DNA of 44,365 nt from Roseomonas genomospecies 6 (GTDB lineage Bacteria; Pseudomonadota; Alphaproteobacteria; Azospirillales; Azospirillaceae), in assembly GCF_008365375.1 (NCBI RefSeq), contig NZ_QOKW01000029.1, positions 1 to 44,365 on the forward strand. Direction: 5' to 3'. Shown here piece after piece: positions 15,328 through 22,883 of this stretch. The position numbers and the translations under genes were made by a program. Position 1 is the first letter of the stretch. Each line of letters begins with the position of its first letter. The notes beneath the pieces are model-generated. The model saw nothing but the letters and a program-made list of their open reading frames with translations, was not told where the DNA came from and ran no database searches.

Positions 15328-16926
15328 TCAAACCGGCAGCGCGGCGGGCCGCGTCCGACGCAGCCAGCTCACCATCATGAGACGCACGAGCACGGTCGCG
15401 GTGAACAGCGAAATCAGGATGCCGAAGGTGATGGTGACGGAGAAGCCCTTGATGGCGCCGGTGCCCAGGACGAAGAGCAGCGCCATCTTGATGGCCGTCG
15501 TCAAATTGGCGTCGACGATGGTGGAATAGGCCCGGCTGAAGCCGGCCTCCAGCGCACCGAACACGCCGCGGCCCTTCTTCGTCTCCTCGCGGATGCGCTC
15601 GTTGATGAGGATGTTGGCGTCCACCGCCATGCCCAGCATCAGCAGAACGCCGGCGATGCCCGGCAGAGTCAGCGTGGCGTTCAGCACCGAAAGCGCCGCC
15701 ATCGTCAGCACGAGGTTGATCAGGAGCGCGAAGCAGGCGAAGGCGCCGAACAGTCCGTAGGCGGCGATCATGTAGACGCAGACCAGCACGAAGCCGATGC
15801 CCACCGACATCAGGCCGGCGCGGATCGAATCGGCGCCCAGGTCGGGGCCGACCGTGCGTTCCTCGATCACCTTCAGCGGGGCCGGCAGGGCGCCGGCGCG
15901 CAGCAGGACGGCGAGGTCGTTGGCGTCGGCGGCGGTGAAGTTGCCGCTGATCTGGCCGCGCCCGCCGGTGATCGGCTCGCGGATGACCGGAGCGCTGATG
16001 ACCTTGTTGTCCAGCACGATGGCGAAGGGCCGCCCGACGTTGGCGCGGGTCACGTCGGCGAAGCGGCGGGCGCCGATGCTGTCGAATTCGAAATTCACCA
16101 CCCATTCGCCGGTCTGCGGGTTGTTGCCCGCGGTGGCGTTGGTCAGGTTGGCGCCGTCCACCTCGACCTTCTTGCGGATGACGTAGGCGCTCTGCGTCCG
16201 CCCCCCTTCCGCGGAGGGCAGGATGTCGGTGCCCGGAGGGGCGCGGCCCGCCGTCGGGTCGGCGTTCATGTCCACCAGACGGAAGGTCATCTTCGCGGTG
16301 GTGCCGAGAAGCCGCTTCACGCGGTCGGGATCTTCCACGCCGGGAAGCTGGACCAGGATGCGGTCGCTGCCCTGGCGGGCGATGGTCGGCTCGTTGACGC
16401 CGGTCTCGTCGATGCGGCGCCGCACGATCTCGATGGACTGCTCCACCGCCTGGGTGGCGCGCTCGCGCAGCGCGACCTCGCTGAGCGTGGCGGTGACGCT
16501 GCCGCCGCTGGACGCGACCTCCAGATCCGGCTGCCCGCCGCCCAGCGGACCGCCACCGATGGTGTTGGCAAGCTGGCGCAGCGCGCGCACCGCCGTGTCG
16601 GCCTGCGCCGGATCGCGAAGCTGCACGGTGATGCCGCGGTCGCCCGCGTTGATCGCCGTGTAGCCGACATTGTCGTTGCGGAGCTGGGTGCGCGCCGAAT
16701 CGACCAGGCTCTCGACGCGGTCACGGATGACCGCGCCCATGTCCACCTCCAGCAGCAGGTGCGACCCGCCGCGCAGGTCGAGGCCGAGGTTGACACGGTT
16801 GTTCGCGTACCATTTCGGCAAAGACGCCAGCGTCTCGCGGCTGAGGAAGTTCGGCAGCGTGAGGATGGTACCGAGCACGCAGATCGCGACGATCAGAAAA
16901 ATCTTCCAGCGCGGAAAATACAGCAT
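15328..16926 (-). CDS. secD: Protein translocase subunit SecD
   Basis: A 532-residue partner of SecF in the inner membrane. TM1 is at the N-terminus (WKIFLIVAICVLGTIL), followed by NLGLDLRGGSHLLLEVD with the D1 motif. A large periplasmic domain contains RRRIDETGVNEPTIARQG and ILVQLPGVEDPDRVK, then five more membrane segments including DANILINERIREE. Complete, with an ATG start. It sits between yajC and secF in the same operon. Confidence 0.97.
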   Translation of the reverse strand: MLYFPRWKIFLIVAICVLGTILTLPNFLSRETLASLPKWYANNRVNLGLDLRGGSHLLLEVDMGAVIRDRVESLVDSARTQLRNDNVGYTAINAGDRGITVQLRDPAQADTAVRALRQLANTIGGGPLGGGQPDLEVASSGGSVTATLSEVALRERATQAVEQSIEIVRRRIDETGVNEPTIARQGSDRILVQLPGVEDPDRVKRLLGTTAKMTFRLVDMNADPTAGRAPPGTDILPSAEGGRTQSAYVIRKKVEVDGANLTNATAGNNPQTGEWVVNFEFDSIGARRFADVTRANVGRPFAIVLDNKVISAPVIREPITGGRGQISGNFTAADANDLAVLLRAGALPAPLKVIEERTVGPDLGADSIRAGLMSVGIGFVLVCVYMIAAYGLFGAFACFALLINLVLTMAALSVLNATLTLPGIAGVLLMLGMAVDANILINERIREETKKGRGVFGALEAGFSRAYSTIVDANLTTAIKMALLFVLGTGAIKGFSVTITFGILISLFTATVLVRLMMVSWLRRTRPAALPV

Positions 16927-16962
16927 TCGTAAACCAGTCCCGTTCGCTACCGGAGGTCCGCG

Positions 16963-17337
16963 TTACTTGCGGTCCACGACCTTTTCGTCGGCCTTCTCGT
17001 CGGCCGCGCTCTTGGCCGGCTCGGACTTCGACAGCACGATGTTCACGGTGGCGCGCATGACGCGCACGCGGACGTTCTCGGCGATCTCGACCTGAAGCTC
17101 GTCCTCGGGGCCGACCTTGGTGACGGTGCCGATGATGCCGCCGCCGGTCACCACGCGGTCGCCGCGGCGGATGGCCTCCAGCATGCTCTTGTGTTCCTTC
17201 ATCTTCTTCTGCTGCGGACGGATCAGCAGGAAATAGAAGACGACGAAAATCAGAATCAGCGGCAGGAACTGCACGATCATGTCGGCCCCGCCGGCGGCAG
17301 GCGCGGCGGTCTGTGCATAGGCCGTCGAAACGAACAT
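16963..17337 (-). CDS. yajC: Preprotein translocase accessory subunit YajC
   Basis: A 124-residue single-span membrane protein that associates with SecDF. The membrane segment is FLPLILIFVVFYFLLI near residues 24-39, followed by RPQQKKMKEHKSML and the conserved GDRVVTGGGIIGTV strand. The C-terminus is charged (Lys/Glu/Asp-rich) and variable in the family. First gene of the sec operon; secD starts 36 bases downstream. Confidence 0.96.
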   Translation of the reverse strand: MFVSTAYAQTAAPAAGGADMIVQFLPLILIFVVFYFLLIRPQQKKMKEHKSMLEAIRRGDRVVTGGGIIGTVTKVGPEDELQVEIAENVRVRVMRATVNIVLSKSEPAKSAADEKADEKVVDRK

Positions 17338-17449
17338 CTGGAGGCTCCCTGTGGTTTTGGTTCCGAAGGCGCAGCGGGCGCTCGCGGACGCGGCGACTAT
17401 AACGGTCCGGGCCGTCGATGCAATGGAATAGGGGTACGCCCGCCGGGCT

Positions 17450-18217
17450 TCAAGGGCCGCGGCTGTCCATCAGGGCAAAGAGAAGCAGGAAGCGCCGCAT
17501 GCAGGGTGCCTCCACCGGCTCCACCCCGTGGAACGACCGGTCGGACGGCGCGTAGGCCAGCAGATGGTTGGGCAGGAAGGGCGCCGTGCCCGCCAGTTCG
17601 AAATCCTCGCGCGGGAACCGCTCGGTCGACCGGTCGAGGGGTGCGGTGAAGGAGGGGTCGCGGGGCCGGTACAGCGCCGTGCCCAGATGCGGGCGGCTGC
17701 CGTCCTCCGGCATGTAGAGCAGCATGGACAGGAAGGTGCCGAACACGTCGGTGTGGGGCAGCATGGAGTGTCCCGCATGGTCTTCGACCAGCCGCGCATA
17801 GACCACGGGCGGACGCGCCGCGAAGCCGCCGTCGAGCTTTGCGGCCAGCGAGGGGAAGCGCGGCGCCAGCCGGACCAGAGTCTCCGGCCCGAACAGGGAA
17901 TCGCGCACCTCCCGCCAGACCGCCCCGGCATCCGGTTCCATCGCGTCCAGGACCCGGTCGGTCAGGAAGGTTTGATAGCGCTGGGGAAGGGTGTCCATCT
18001 GCAGTTGGGCCAGCGCCTCGAACTTCGGCCAGTGGGCGATGGCGCGGGCGTAGAGGTCCGCCGGCAGAGCGTCCGGCACCACCAGATGCGGGAAGGGGTC
18101 CTCCCGCAGCGGGGTTTCCTCCAACCGCCGCAGGACATGCCCGGTGCTCTCCAGCGCCACGGAGGGACCGGCGGGCAAGGCGGCAGGCGAGGAAGTGTCG
18201 GACCGTAAAGCGTGCAT
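17450..18217 (-). CDS. Putative 2-oxoglutarate/Fe(II)-dependent oxygenase
   Basis: A 255-residue protein with the iron facial triad of 2OG oxygenases: HTD at 155-157 (HSMLPHTDVFGTFLSML) and His230 (SFHGVEPV). Arg241/242 follow at the place expected for binding 2-oxoglutarate. It also has PHLVVPDALP near residue 43, a common opening in such proteins, and LYMPEDG after the first strand. The substrate is unknown; no carbohydrate or peptide-modification gene cluster surrounds it. I chose the ATG at 18217; the frame is open further upstream but is not protein-like there. It is transcribed away from the CRISPR array. Confidence 0.65.
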   Translation of the reverse strand: MHALRSDTSSPAALPAGPSVALESTGHVLRRLEETPLREDPFPHLVVPDALPADLYARAIAHWPKFEALAQLQMDTLPQRYQTFLTDRVLDAMEPDAGAVWREVRDSLFGPETLVRLAPRFPSLAAKLDGGFAARPPVVYARLVEDHAGHSMLPHTDVFGTFLSMLLYMPEDGSRPHLGTALYRPRDPSFTAPLDRSTERFPREDFELAGTAPFLPNHLLAYAPSDRSFHGVEPVEAPCMRRFLLLFALMDSRGP

Positions 18218-18544
18218 GATCGCCTCGTGTTTCGCGTTCAAATCACCATAACGGCGCCACTCCCCGCTCCGCAAGCGCACCACGCGCCCGGGGTACCAAG
18301 TGCGGGGATGACCGGCCCAGTTCCGGCTGCTATGATCGCGCGCGTTGCCGCTGCCGTGCGAGCGGTCCGGTACCCGTCGAAACCCCGGACCCGCTCGCAA
18401 AATGGAAATCGTTGATTTCCTGGGGTTCTTGGACATGGTGAAGAACAAATCCGGCACAACGCCGCCACGCGTTCGCCGAGAATCGAGGACCGATCGAATC
18501 CAGTCCGATTCTCCAAGCCCGTTCAACGGGGTGCAATCCACCCT
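18218..18544. promoter_or_regulatory. CRISPR leader region and promoter region of the oxygenase gene
   Basis: A non-coding stretch left of the first CRISPR repeat. It contains three inverted repeats: 18361-18395 (AGCGG-TCCGG paired with CCGGA-CCCGCT, one bulge), 18404-18420 (GGAAATC, 3-base loop, GATTTCC) and 18478-18513 (GAGAATC/GATTCTC with an inner GGAC/GTCC). It probably holds the array leader and its promoter because the repeat that deviates is at the opposite end. It is not notably AT-rich, and no -35/-10 pair was identified. No anti-repeat (tracrRNA-like) sequence was seen. Confidence 0.4.
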
Positions 18545-19099
18545 GTTTTCCCGGGTAGTAATGCCCGGGCCTCATTGAAGCGTGGAGATCGCCGACATGC
18601 TGCGGGGGTTCGCAAAGTTTTCCCGGGTAGTAATGCCCGGGCCTCATTGAAGCATTACCAGTGTTGTTTCGATCACTTCGGGCAGCTGTGTTTTCCCGGG
18701 TAGTAATGCCCGGGCCTCATTGAAGCAAAATCCGGCAACGAGGATTGGGCGAACAAGGAAGTCGTTTTCCCGGGTAGTAATGCCCGGGCCTCATTGAAGC
18801 ACGCGCAGCCGCAACCGGCGCAACAGCCGGCCCCGGAGTTTTCCCGGGTAGTAATGCCCGGGCCTCATTGAAGCAGCCCGGTCTCGACTTCCGACCACTG
18901 CGCGTTTGCCCGTTTTCCCGGGTAGTAATGCCCGGGCCTCATTGAAGCCGCCGCAACACCGTGATGCAACAGGTGCAACAGGCCGGTTTTCCCGGGTAGT
19001 AATGCCCGGGCCTCATTGAAGCGCGGCGTACCGGTGCATGGCGGCGGCGAAGATGGAGCGGCGTTTTCCCGGGTAGTAATGCCCGGGCCTCATTGAAAC
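18545..19099 (+). CRISPR. CRISPR array, 8 repeats and 7 spacers, no cas genes in window
   Basis: A 37-base repeat beginning GTTTTCCCGGGTAGTA and ending GGGCCTCATTGAAGC occurs at 18545, 18617, 18690, 18764, 18838, 18912, 18986 and 19063. Copies 1-7 are identical. Copy 8 ends GAAAC instead of GAAGC, which marks the distal end and places the leader on the left. Spacers are 35, 36, 37, 37, 37, 37 and 40 bases and all differ. Each repeat contains CCCGGG-N8-CCCGGG, able to form a 6-bp hairpin. The ATTGAAGC end resembles the 8-base 5' handle of class 1 (type I/III) crRNAs, but the subtype cannot be fixed without cas genes. Confidence 0.97.
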
Positions 19100-19295
19100 A
19101 CCATACCGTTCACCGAGGAGCCGACCGAGGTCGTCATCCCGCACAGCAACGTCCGAGCCTCCGTCATAAGGACACGACGCCCCCGCCATTCCACCGGAAC
19201 ACCCCACAGCGGTGCGCCCGGTCGTCTTGCCGGTGGCGGGGGTGGCGGGTTAGGGTCGGCGCAACGAAACCGGAAGAAACGCCTGCATAGGGATC

Positions 19296-20156
19296 ATGAT
19301 GTCGGACGCCCACCTTCTGCCCCTGCTCACCCGCATCGCCGAGGCTCTGGAACGGCTCGCGCCGCCGCCGCCGGGCCGATTGGACCTCACCGCCGCCGAT
19401 GCCTTCGTCTGGCACGCCGATCCCGACCGGCTGGAGCCGGTGCCCGCCGTCAACCGGGTGGAGATCGGCCTGCTGCGCGGCGTGGAGCGGCAGCGCGACA
19501 TCCTGCTGGACAACACCACCCGCTTCGCCACCGGCCTGCCGGCCAACAACGCCCTGCTCTGGGGCTCGCGCGGCATGGGGAAAAGCTCGCTGGTGAAGTC
19601 GGTGCACGCCGCGGTCGCCCAGGACCATCCCGGCACTTTGGCGCTGGTGGAAATCCACCGCGAGGACATCCCCACCCTGCCCCGCCTGCTCGCCCGGCTG
19701 AAGGACGAGCCGCGCCGCTTCATTCTGTTCTGCGACGACCTGTCCTTCGACCATGACGACGCGCATTACAAGTCGTTGAAGGCCGTGCTGGAGGGCGGGA
19801 TCGAGGGGCGTCCGGAGAATGTGGTGTTCTACGCCACCTCCAACCGCCGCCACCTGATGCCGCGCGACATGATCGAGAACGAGCGGTCCACCGCCATCAA
19901 TCCGGCGGAAGCGGTGGAGGAGAAGGTGTCCCTGTCCGACCGCTTCGGCCTGTGGCTGGGTTTCCACAACTGCGACCAGCCGACCTACTTCGCGATGATC
20001 GAGGGCTACGCCGCCCGCTTCGGTCTGGACGTCCCGGCGGAGCAGTTGCGGGCCGAGGCCGTGGAATGGTCGGTGACCCGCGGCAGCCGCTCCGGCCGGG
20101 TGGCGTGGCAGTTCATCCAGGACCTGGCAGGCCGTCTGGGGAAGCCCCTTCGCTGA
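19296..20156 (+). CDS. DUF815-family AAA ATPase
   Basis: A 286-residue ATPase of the DUF815 family, biochemical role unknown. Walker A is GSRGMGKS at 90-97, Walker B is FILFCDDLSFD at 142-152, and a sensor-like YATSNRRHLMPRD follows. The C-terminal part has the typical WLGFHNCDQPTYFAMIEGYA. Two adjacent ATGs (19296, 19299) are possible starts. In many alphaproteobacteria it neighbours yajC-secDF; here the CRISPR array and oxygenase gene lie between. Its last 44 bases overlap, antisense, the 3' end of the nlpD-like gene. Confidence 0.9.
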   Translation: MMSDAHLLPLLTRIAEALERLAPPPPGRLDLTAADAFVWHADPDRLEPVPAVNRVEIGLLRGVERQRDILLDNTTRFATGLPANNALLWGSRGMGKSSLVKSVHAAVAQDHPGTLALVEIHREDIPTLPRLLARLKDEPRRFILFCDDLSFDHDDAHYKSLKAVLEGGIEGRPENVVFYATSNRRHLMPRDMIENERSTAINPAEAVEEKVSLSDRFGLWLGFHNCDQPTYFAMIEGYAARFGLDVPAEQLRAEAVEWSVTRGSRSGRVAWQFIQDLAGRLGKPLR

Positions 20157-21480
20157 CCCGCGGCTCCATGCGGTCGCGCGGGTCGACCGCCTGGCTGCCC
20201 TTGCGCAGTTCGAAATGAAGCTGCGGGCTCGTCACCGATCCGGTCTGGCCGACCGTGCCGATGGCCTGCCCGCGCTTCACCGCCATGCCCCGCTCCACGT
20301 CGATGCGGTCCAGGTGGGCGTAGGCGGTGATGAAGCCGTCCGAGTGCTTCACCAGCAGCAGATTACCGAAGCCGCGCAGCTCGTTCCCGGCATAGGCGAC
20401 CACTCCGTTGTCGGCGGCCACCACCGTGGTCCCCTTCGCCGCGGCGATGTTGAGGCCGTCGTTGTGCAGGCCGTCCGGCTTCGGCCCGAAGGTCGAGATC
20501 ACCTTGCCCTTCACCGGCCACAGCAGACGCCCGGTGGCGCGCTGCGGCGTCGCCTCCTCCACCGCCTTCGGCGGCGGCGAAGGAGGAGGAGCGGCAGCGA
20601 CCTCCCGGGCCGGAGCGGGCTGCGGAGCCGGGACCGGAGCGGCCTCGACGGCACGCGGCGCAGGCGCCGGTTCCGGAACGGTGGGCTTCTGGCCGGGCGG
20701 ACGCAGCGAGGTCGGCGCCTGCCCCGGCTGATAGACGGACGCCGAGGCGGCCGTTTCCGGCCCGCTGGCCGGCTTGGCACCGGGCACCGGGGCGAGGACG
20801 GTCGCAGTCTGCGATGGGGTTTGCGATGGGGTTTCCACCGGGGCCGGGGCCGAGGCACCCGGAGGCGGCAGCTCCGCCGCCTGGATGGAACCGCGCGACA
20901 CCTGCTTGACCGGCGCCGTCGCCACCACCACGCCCCCGACCGCGGCCCCCGCGCTGGAGGACGGCGCCTGCGCCACCGCGGTGCCGCCCGGCGCGTCACC
21001 GCCCGGCAGGCGGAGCGGCTGCCCGGCCTGCACCGCGTAGGGCGCGGACAGGCCGTTCAGGCGCGTCAGCTCGCTCATGTCCGCGCTGAACATGCGGGAG
21101 ATGCCGTAGAGCGTGTCGCCCCGCTGCACGATGTACTGGCGCGACACCGGAAGGACCAGCCGCTGCCCGACCTCCAGCCGGTAGGGCGGAGACAGGTGGT
21201 TGACCTCCAGCAGGTCGCGCAGCGGCACGTTGTAGCGCCGCGACAGCGAATAGGCGGAATCGCCGCGCTGCACGATGATGGCGCCGCCGATCGAATCCGG
21301 TGCGCTGGACACGGTGGTGACCGGCGCCAGATCGCCGGTGCGCTGCTGGCAGGCGGCGAGCAGCGGCAGCAGCGCCAGCGCCGCGGCAAGGGCGCGCCTC
21401 GCCCCGCCGAACGGGCCGGCTATTCCGTTCCGGGTGGGGACGGCGGGTCGGACAGCAACGGTACGAAGCGGACGGGCCAC
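20113..21480 (-). CDS. nlpD: NlpD-like lipoprotein with two LysM domains and degenerate M23 domain
   Basis: A 455-residue envelope protein: signal peptide with lipobox LAAC (Cys44), LysM repeats at about 68-111 and 116-159, a long Pro/Ala/Thr linker, and a C-terminal LytM/M23 domain (about 325-435). Two zinc ligands of active M23 peptidases look replaced: the HxxxD motif reads HNDGLN (Asp to Asn) and the HxH reads QLH. This is the pattern of non-catalytic LytM activators of cell-wall amidases. The start is GTG at 21480, overlapping pcm by 61 bases; no other usual start precedes the signal peptide. The order surE-pcm-nlpD is conserved widely in proteobacteria. Confidence 0.88.
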   Translation of the reverse strand: MARPLRTVAVRPAVPTRNGIAGPFGGARRALAAALALLPLLAACQQRTGDLAPVTTVSSAPDSIGGAIIVQRGDSAYSLSRRYNVPLRDLLEVNHLSPPYRLEVGQRLVLPVSRQYIVQRGDTLYGISRMFSADMSELTRLNGLSAPYAVQAGQPLRLPGGDAPGGTAVAQAPSSSAGAAVGGVVVATAPVKQVSRGSIQAAELPPPGASAPAPVETPSQTPSQTATVLAPVPGAKPASGPETAASASVYQPGQAPTSLRPPGQKPTVPEPAPAPRAVEAAPVPAPQPAPAREVAAAPPPSPPPKAVEEATPQRATGRLLWPVKGKVISTFGPKPDGLHNDGLNIAAAKGTTVVAADNGVVAYAGNELRGFGNLLLVKHSDGFITAYAHLDRIDVERGMAVKRGQAIGTVGQTGSVTSPQLHFELRKGSQAVDPRDRMEPRVSEGASPDGLPGPG

Positions 21481-22073
21481 AAGTCCTCCCGTGTGAGACC
21501 GGTTTCGGTCCGCCGGATGCGGACGACCCGCTGGCCGCGGTAGTCGCCCCCCAGCGGGATGACCATGACACCACCAACGGAAAGCTGATCCGTCAAGTCC
21601 TTTGGCGCCTCGGGACCTCCGGCGGCCGTGACCAGTATGCGCTCGAACGGCGCCTGCTCGGGCCAGCCCCTCGTCCCGTCGCCGTGGCGGGTCGTGATGT
21701 TGTGCAGGCCCAGCGCCTGGAATCTCCTCTCCGCCTCGGCCAGCAGCGGGCGCAACCGTTCTACGCTATAAACCCACCGGCAGAGCCGCGACAAAACCGC
21801 CGCCTGATAGCCGGAGCCGGTGCCGATCTCCAGCACCGTCTGCCGGTCCTCCAGCTCCAGCGCCTGGGTCATCAGGGCGACGATCAGAGGCTGGCTGATG
21901 GTCTGGCCGAGGTCGATGGGAAGCGCCGTGTCCTCCCACGCCTGATCCTGGAAGGGGCCGGGGACGAACAGCTCGCGCGGGATGCGCTCGATCGCGGCCA
22001 GAACCCGGGTGTCGGTCACGCCGTTGCGGCGCAACGCCATCAGAAGCCGGATCTTGCGTGCCTCGACCGTCAC
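21420..22073 (-). CDS. pcm: Protein-L-isoaspartate O-methyltransferase
   Basis: Repairs isoaspartyl residues in aged proteins using S-adenosylmethionine. The 217 residues include the family loop DTALPIDLGQTISQP and motif I VLEIGTGSGYQAAVLSRL (80-97). Motif II (RHGDGTRGWPEQAPFERILVTAA) and the C-terminal PVRFVPLL complete the fold. ATG at 22073. Third gene of the serS-surE-pcm-nlpD unit, 27 bases after surE. Confidence 0.95.
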   Translation of the reverse strand: MTVEARKIRLLMALRRNGVTDTRVLAAIERIPRELFVPGPFQDQAWEDTALPIDLGQTISQPLIVALMTQALELEDRQTVLEIGTGSGYQAAVLSRLCRWVYSVERLRPLLAEAERRFQALGLHNITTRHGDGTRGWPEQAPFERILVTAAGGPEAPKDLTDQLSVGGVMVIPLGGDYRGQRVVRIRRTETGLTREDLWPVRFVPLLSDPPSPPGTE

Positions 22074-22100
22074 ATCCCGTCCATCACGCCAAGGGAAGCC

Positions 22101-22883
22101 TCATTCGAACGCATGCCGCAGGGTCTGGAGCGTCGGCGTGTGCGTCAGATCCAGATAGATCGGCGTCACCGAAATGCCGCCGGAGAAGACCACATGGATG
22201 TCCGTGTCGGGCGCCACGTCGGCCTCCCCGCGCAGGGTTCCAATCCAGATATAGGGCTTGCCGCGCGGATCGACACGCTCCACCAGCTCGTCGCCGATCT
22301 TGCGCTTGCCGTGGCGCACCACCTGGATGCCGGTGACCTTCTCCGCCGGGCAGGCCGGGAAGTTCACGTTCAGCAGCACGTTCTTCGGCCAGGCGACGGT
22401 CACCGCCTTGCGGACCACCTCCGCGCCCCAACGCTCCGCCGCCGTCCAGTCGATCTGCACACGGTTCTCGTAATGCTGGCTGAGCGCAATGGCCGGAACG
22501 CCCAGCAGGGTCGCCTCCATGGCCGCCGCGATGGTGCCGGAATAGGTCACGTCCTCGCCGATGTTGGAGCCCTGGTTGACGCCGGACAGGACCAGAGTCG
22601 GGCGGGCATCCTTCATGATGTGGTTGACGGCCAGCAGCACGCAGTCGGTGGGCGTACCGTCCACCGTGAAGCGCCGCTCCCCCAGCTCGCGCAGGCGCAG
22701 CGGGCGGTTGATGGTCAGCGAATGGCTGGCCGCCGACTGCTCCATCTCCGGCGCCACCACCCACACGTCGTCGGTGATGGAATGGGCGATGGCCTCCAGG
22801 ACCTTCAGTCCCTGGGCGTGGATGCCGTCGTCGTTGGTGACGAGGATGCGAGCCTTCGACAGGTCGAGAGGGAGATCGAACAT
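22101..22883 (-). CDS. surE: 5'/3'-nucleotidase SurE
   Basis: A metal-dependent nucleotidase/phosphatase. The 260 residues carry ILVTNDDGIHAQGL at 13-26 with the metal-binding Asp pair (18-19), SAASHSLT, VDGTPTDCVLLAV and SGVNQGSNIGEDVTYSGTIAAA, all diagnostic. I chose the ATG at 22883: it shares its last base with the serS stop (TGATG arrangement), which suggests translational coupling. Second gene of the serS-surE-pcm-nlpD unit. Confidence 0.96.
   Translation of the reverse strand: MFDLPLDLSKARILVTNDDGIHAQGLKVLEAIAHSITDDVWVVAPEMEQSAASHSLTINRPLRLRELGERRFTVDGTPTDCVLLAVNHIMKDARPTLVLSGVNQGSNIGEDVTYSGTIAAAMEATLLGVPAIALSQHYENRVQIDWTAAERWGAEVVRKAVTVAWPKNVLLNVNFPACPAEKVTGIQVVRHGKRKIGDELVERVDPRGKPYIWIGTLRGEADVAPDTDIHVVFSGGISVTPIYLDLTHTPTLQTLRHAFE

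Noticed and set aside
18402..18575. Possible small gene starting MEIVDFLGFL and running into the array
   Set aside because: It reads through the first CRISPR repeat, has no ribosome site, and no recognisable homology; treated as leader sequence.
18330..18647. Minus-strand frame with repeated MRPGHYYPGK peptides
   Set aside because: The repeated peptide is simply the translated reverse strand of the CRISPR repeat.
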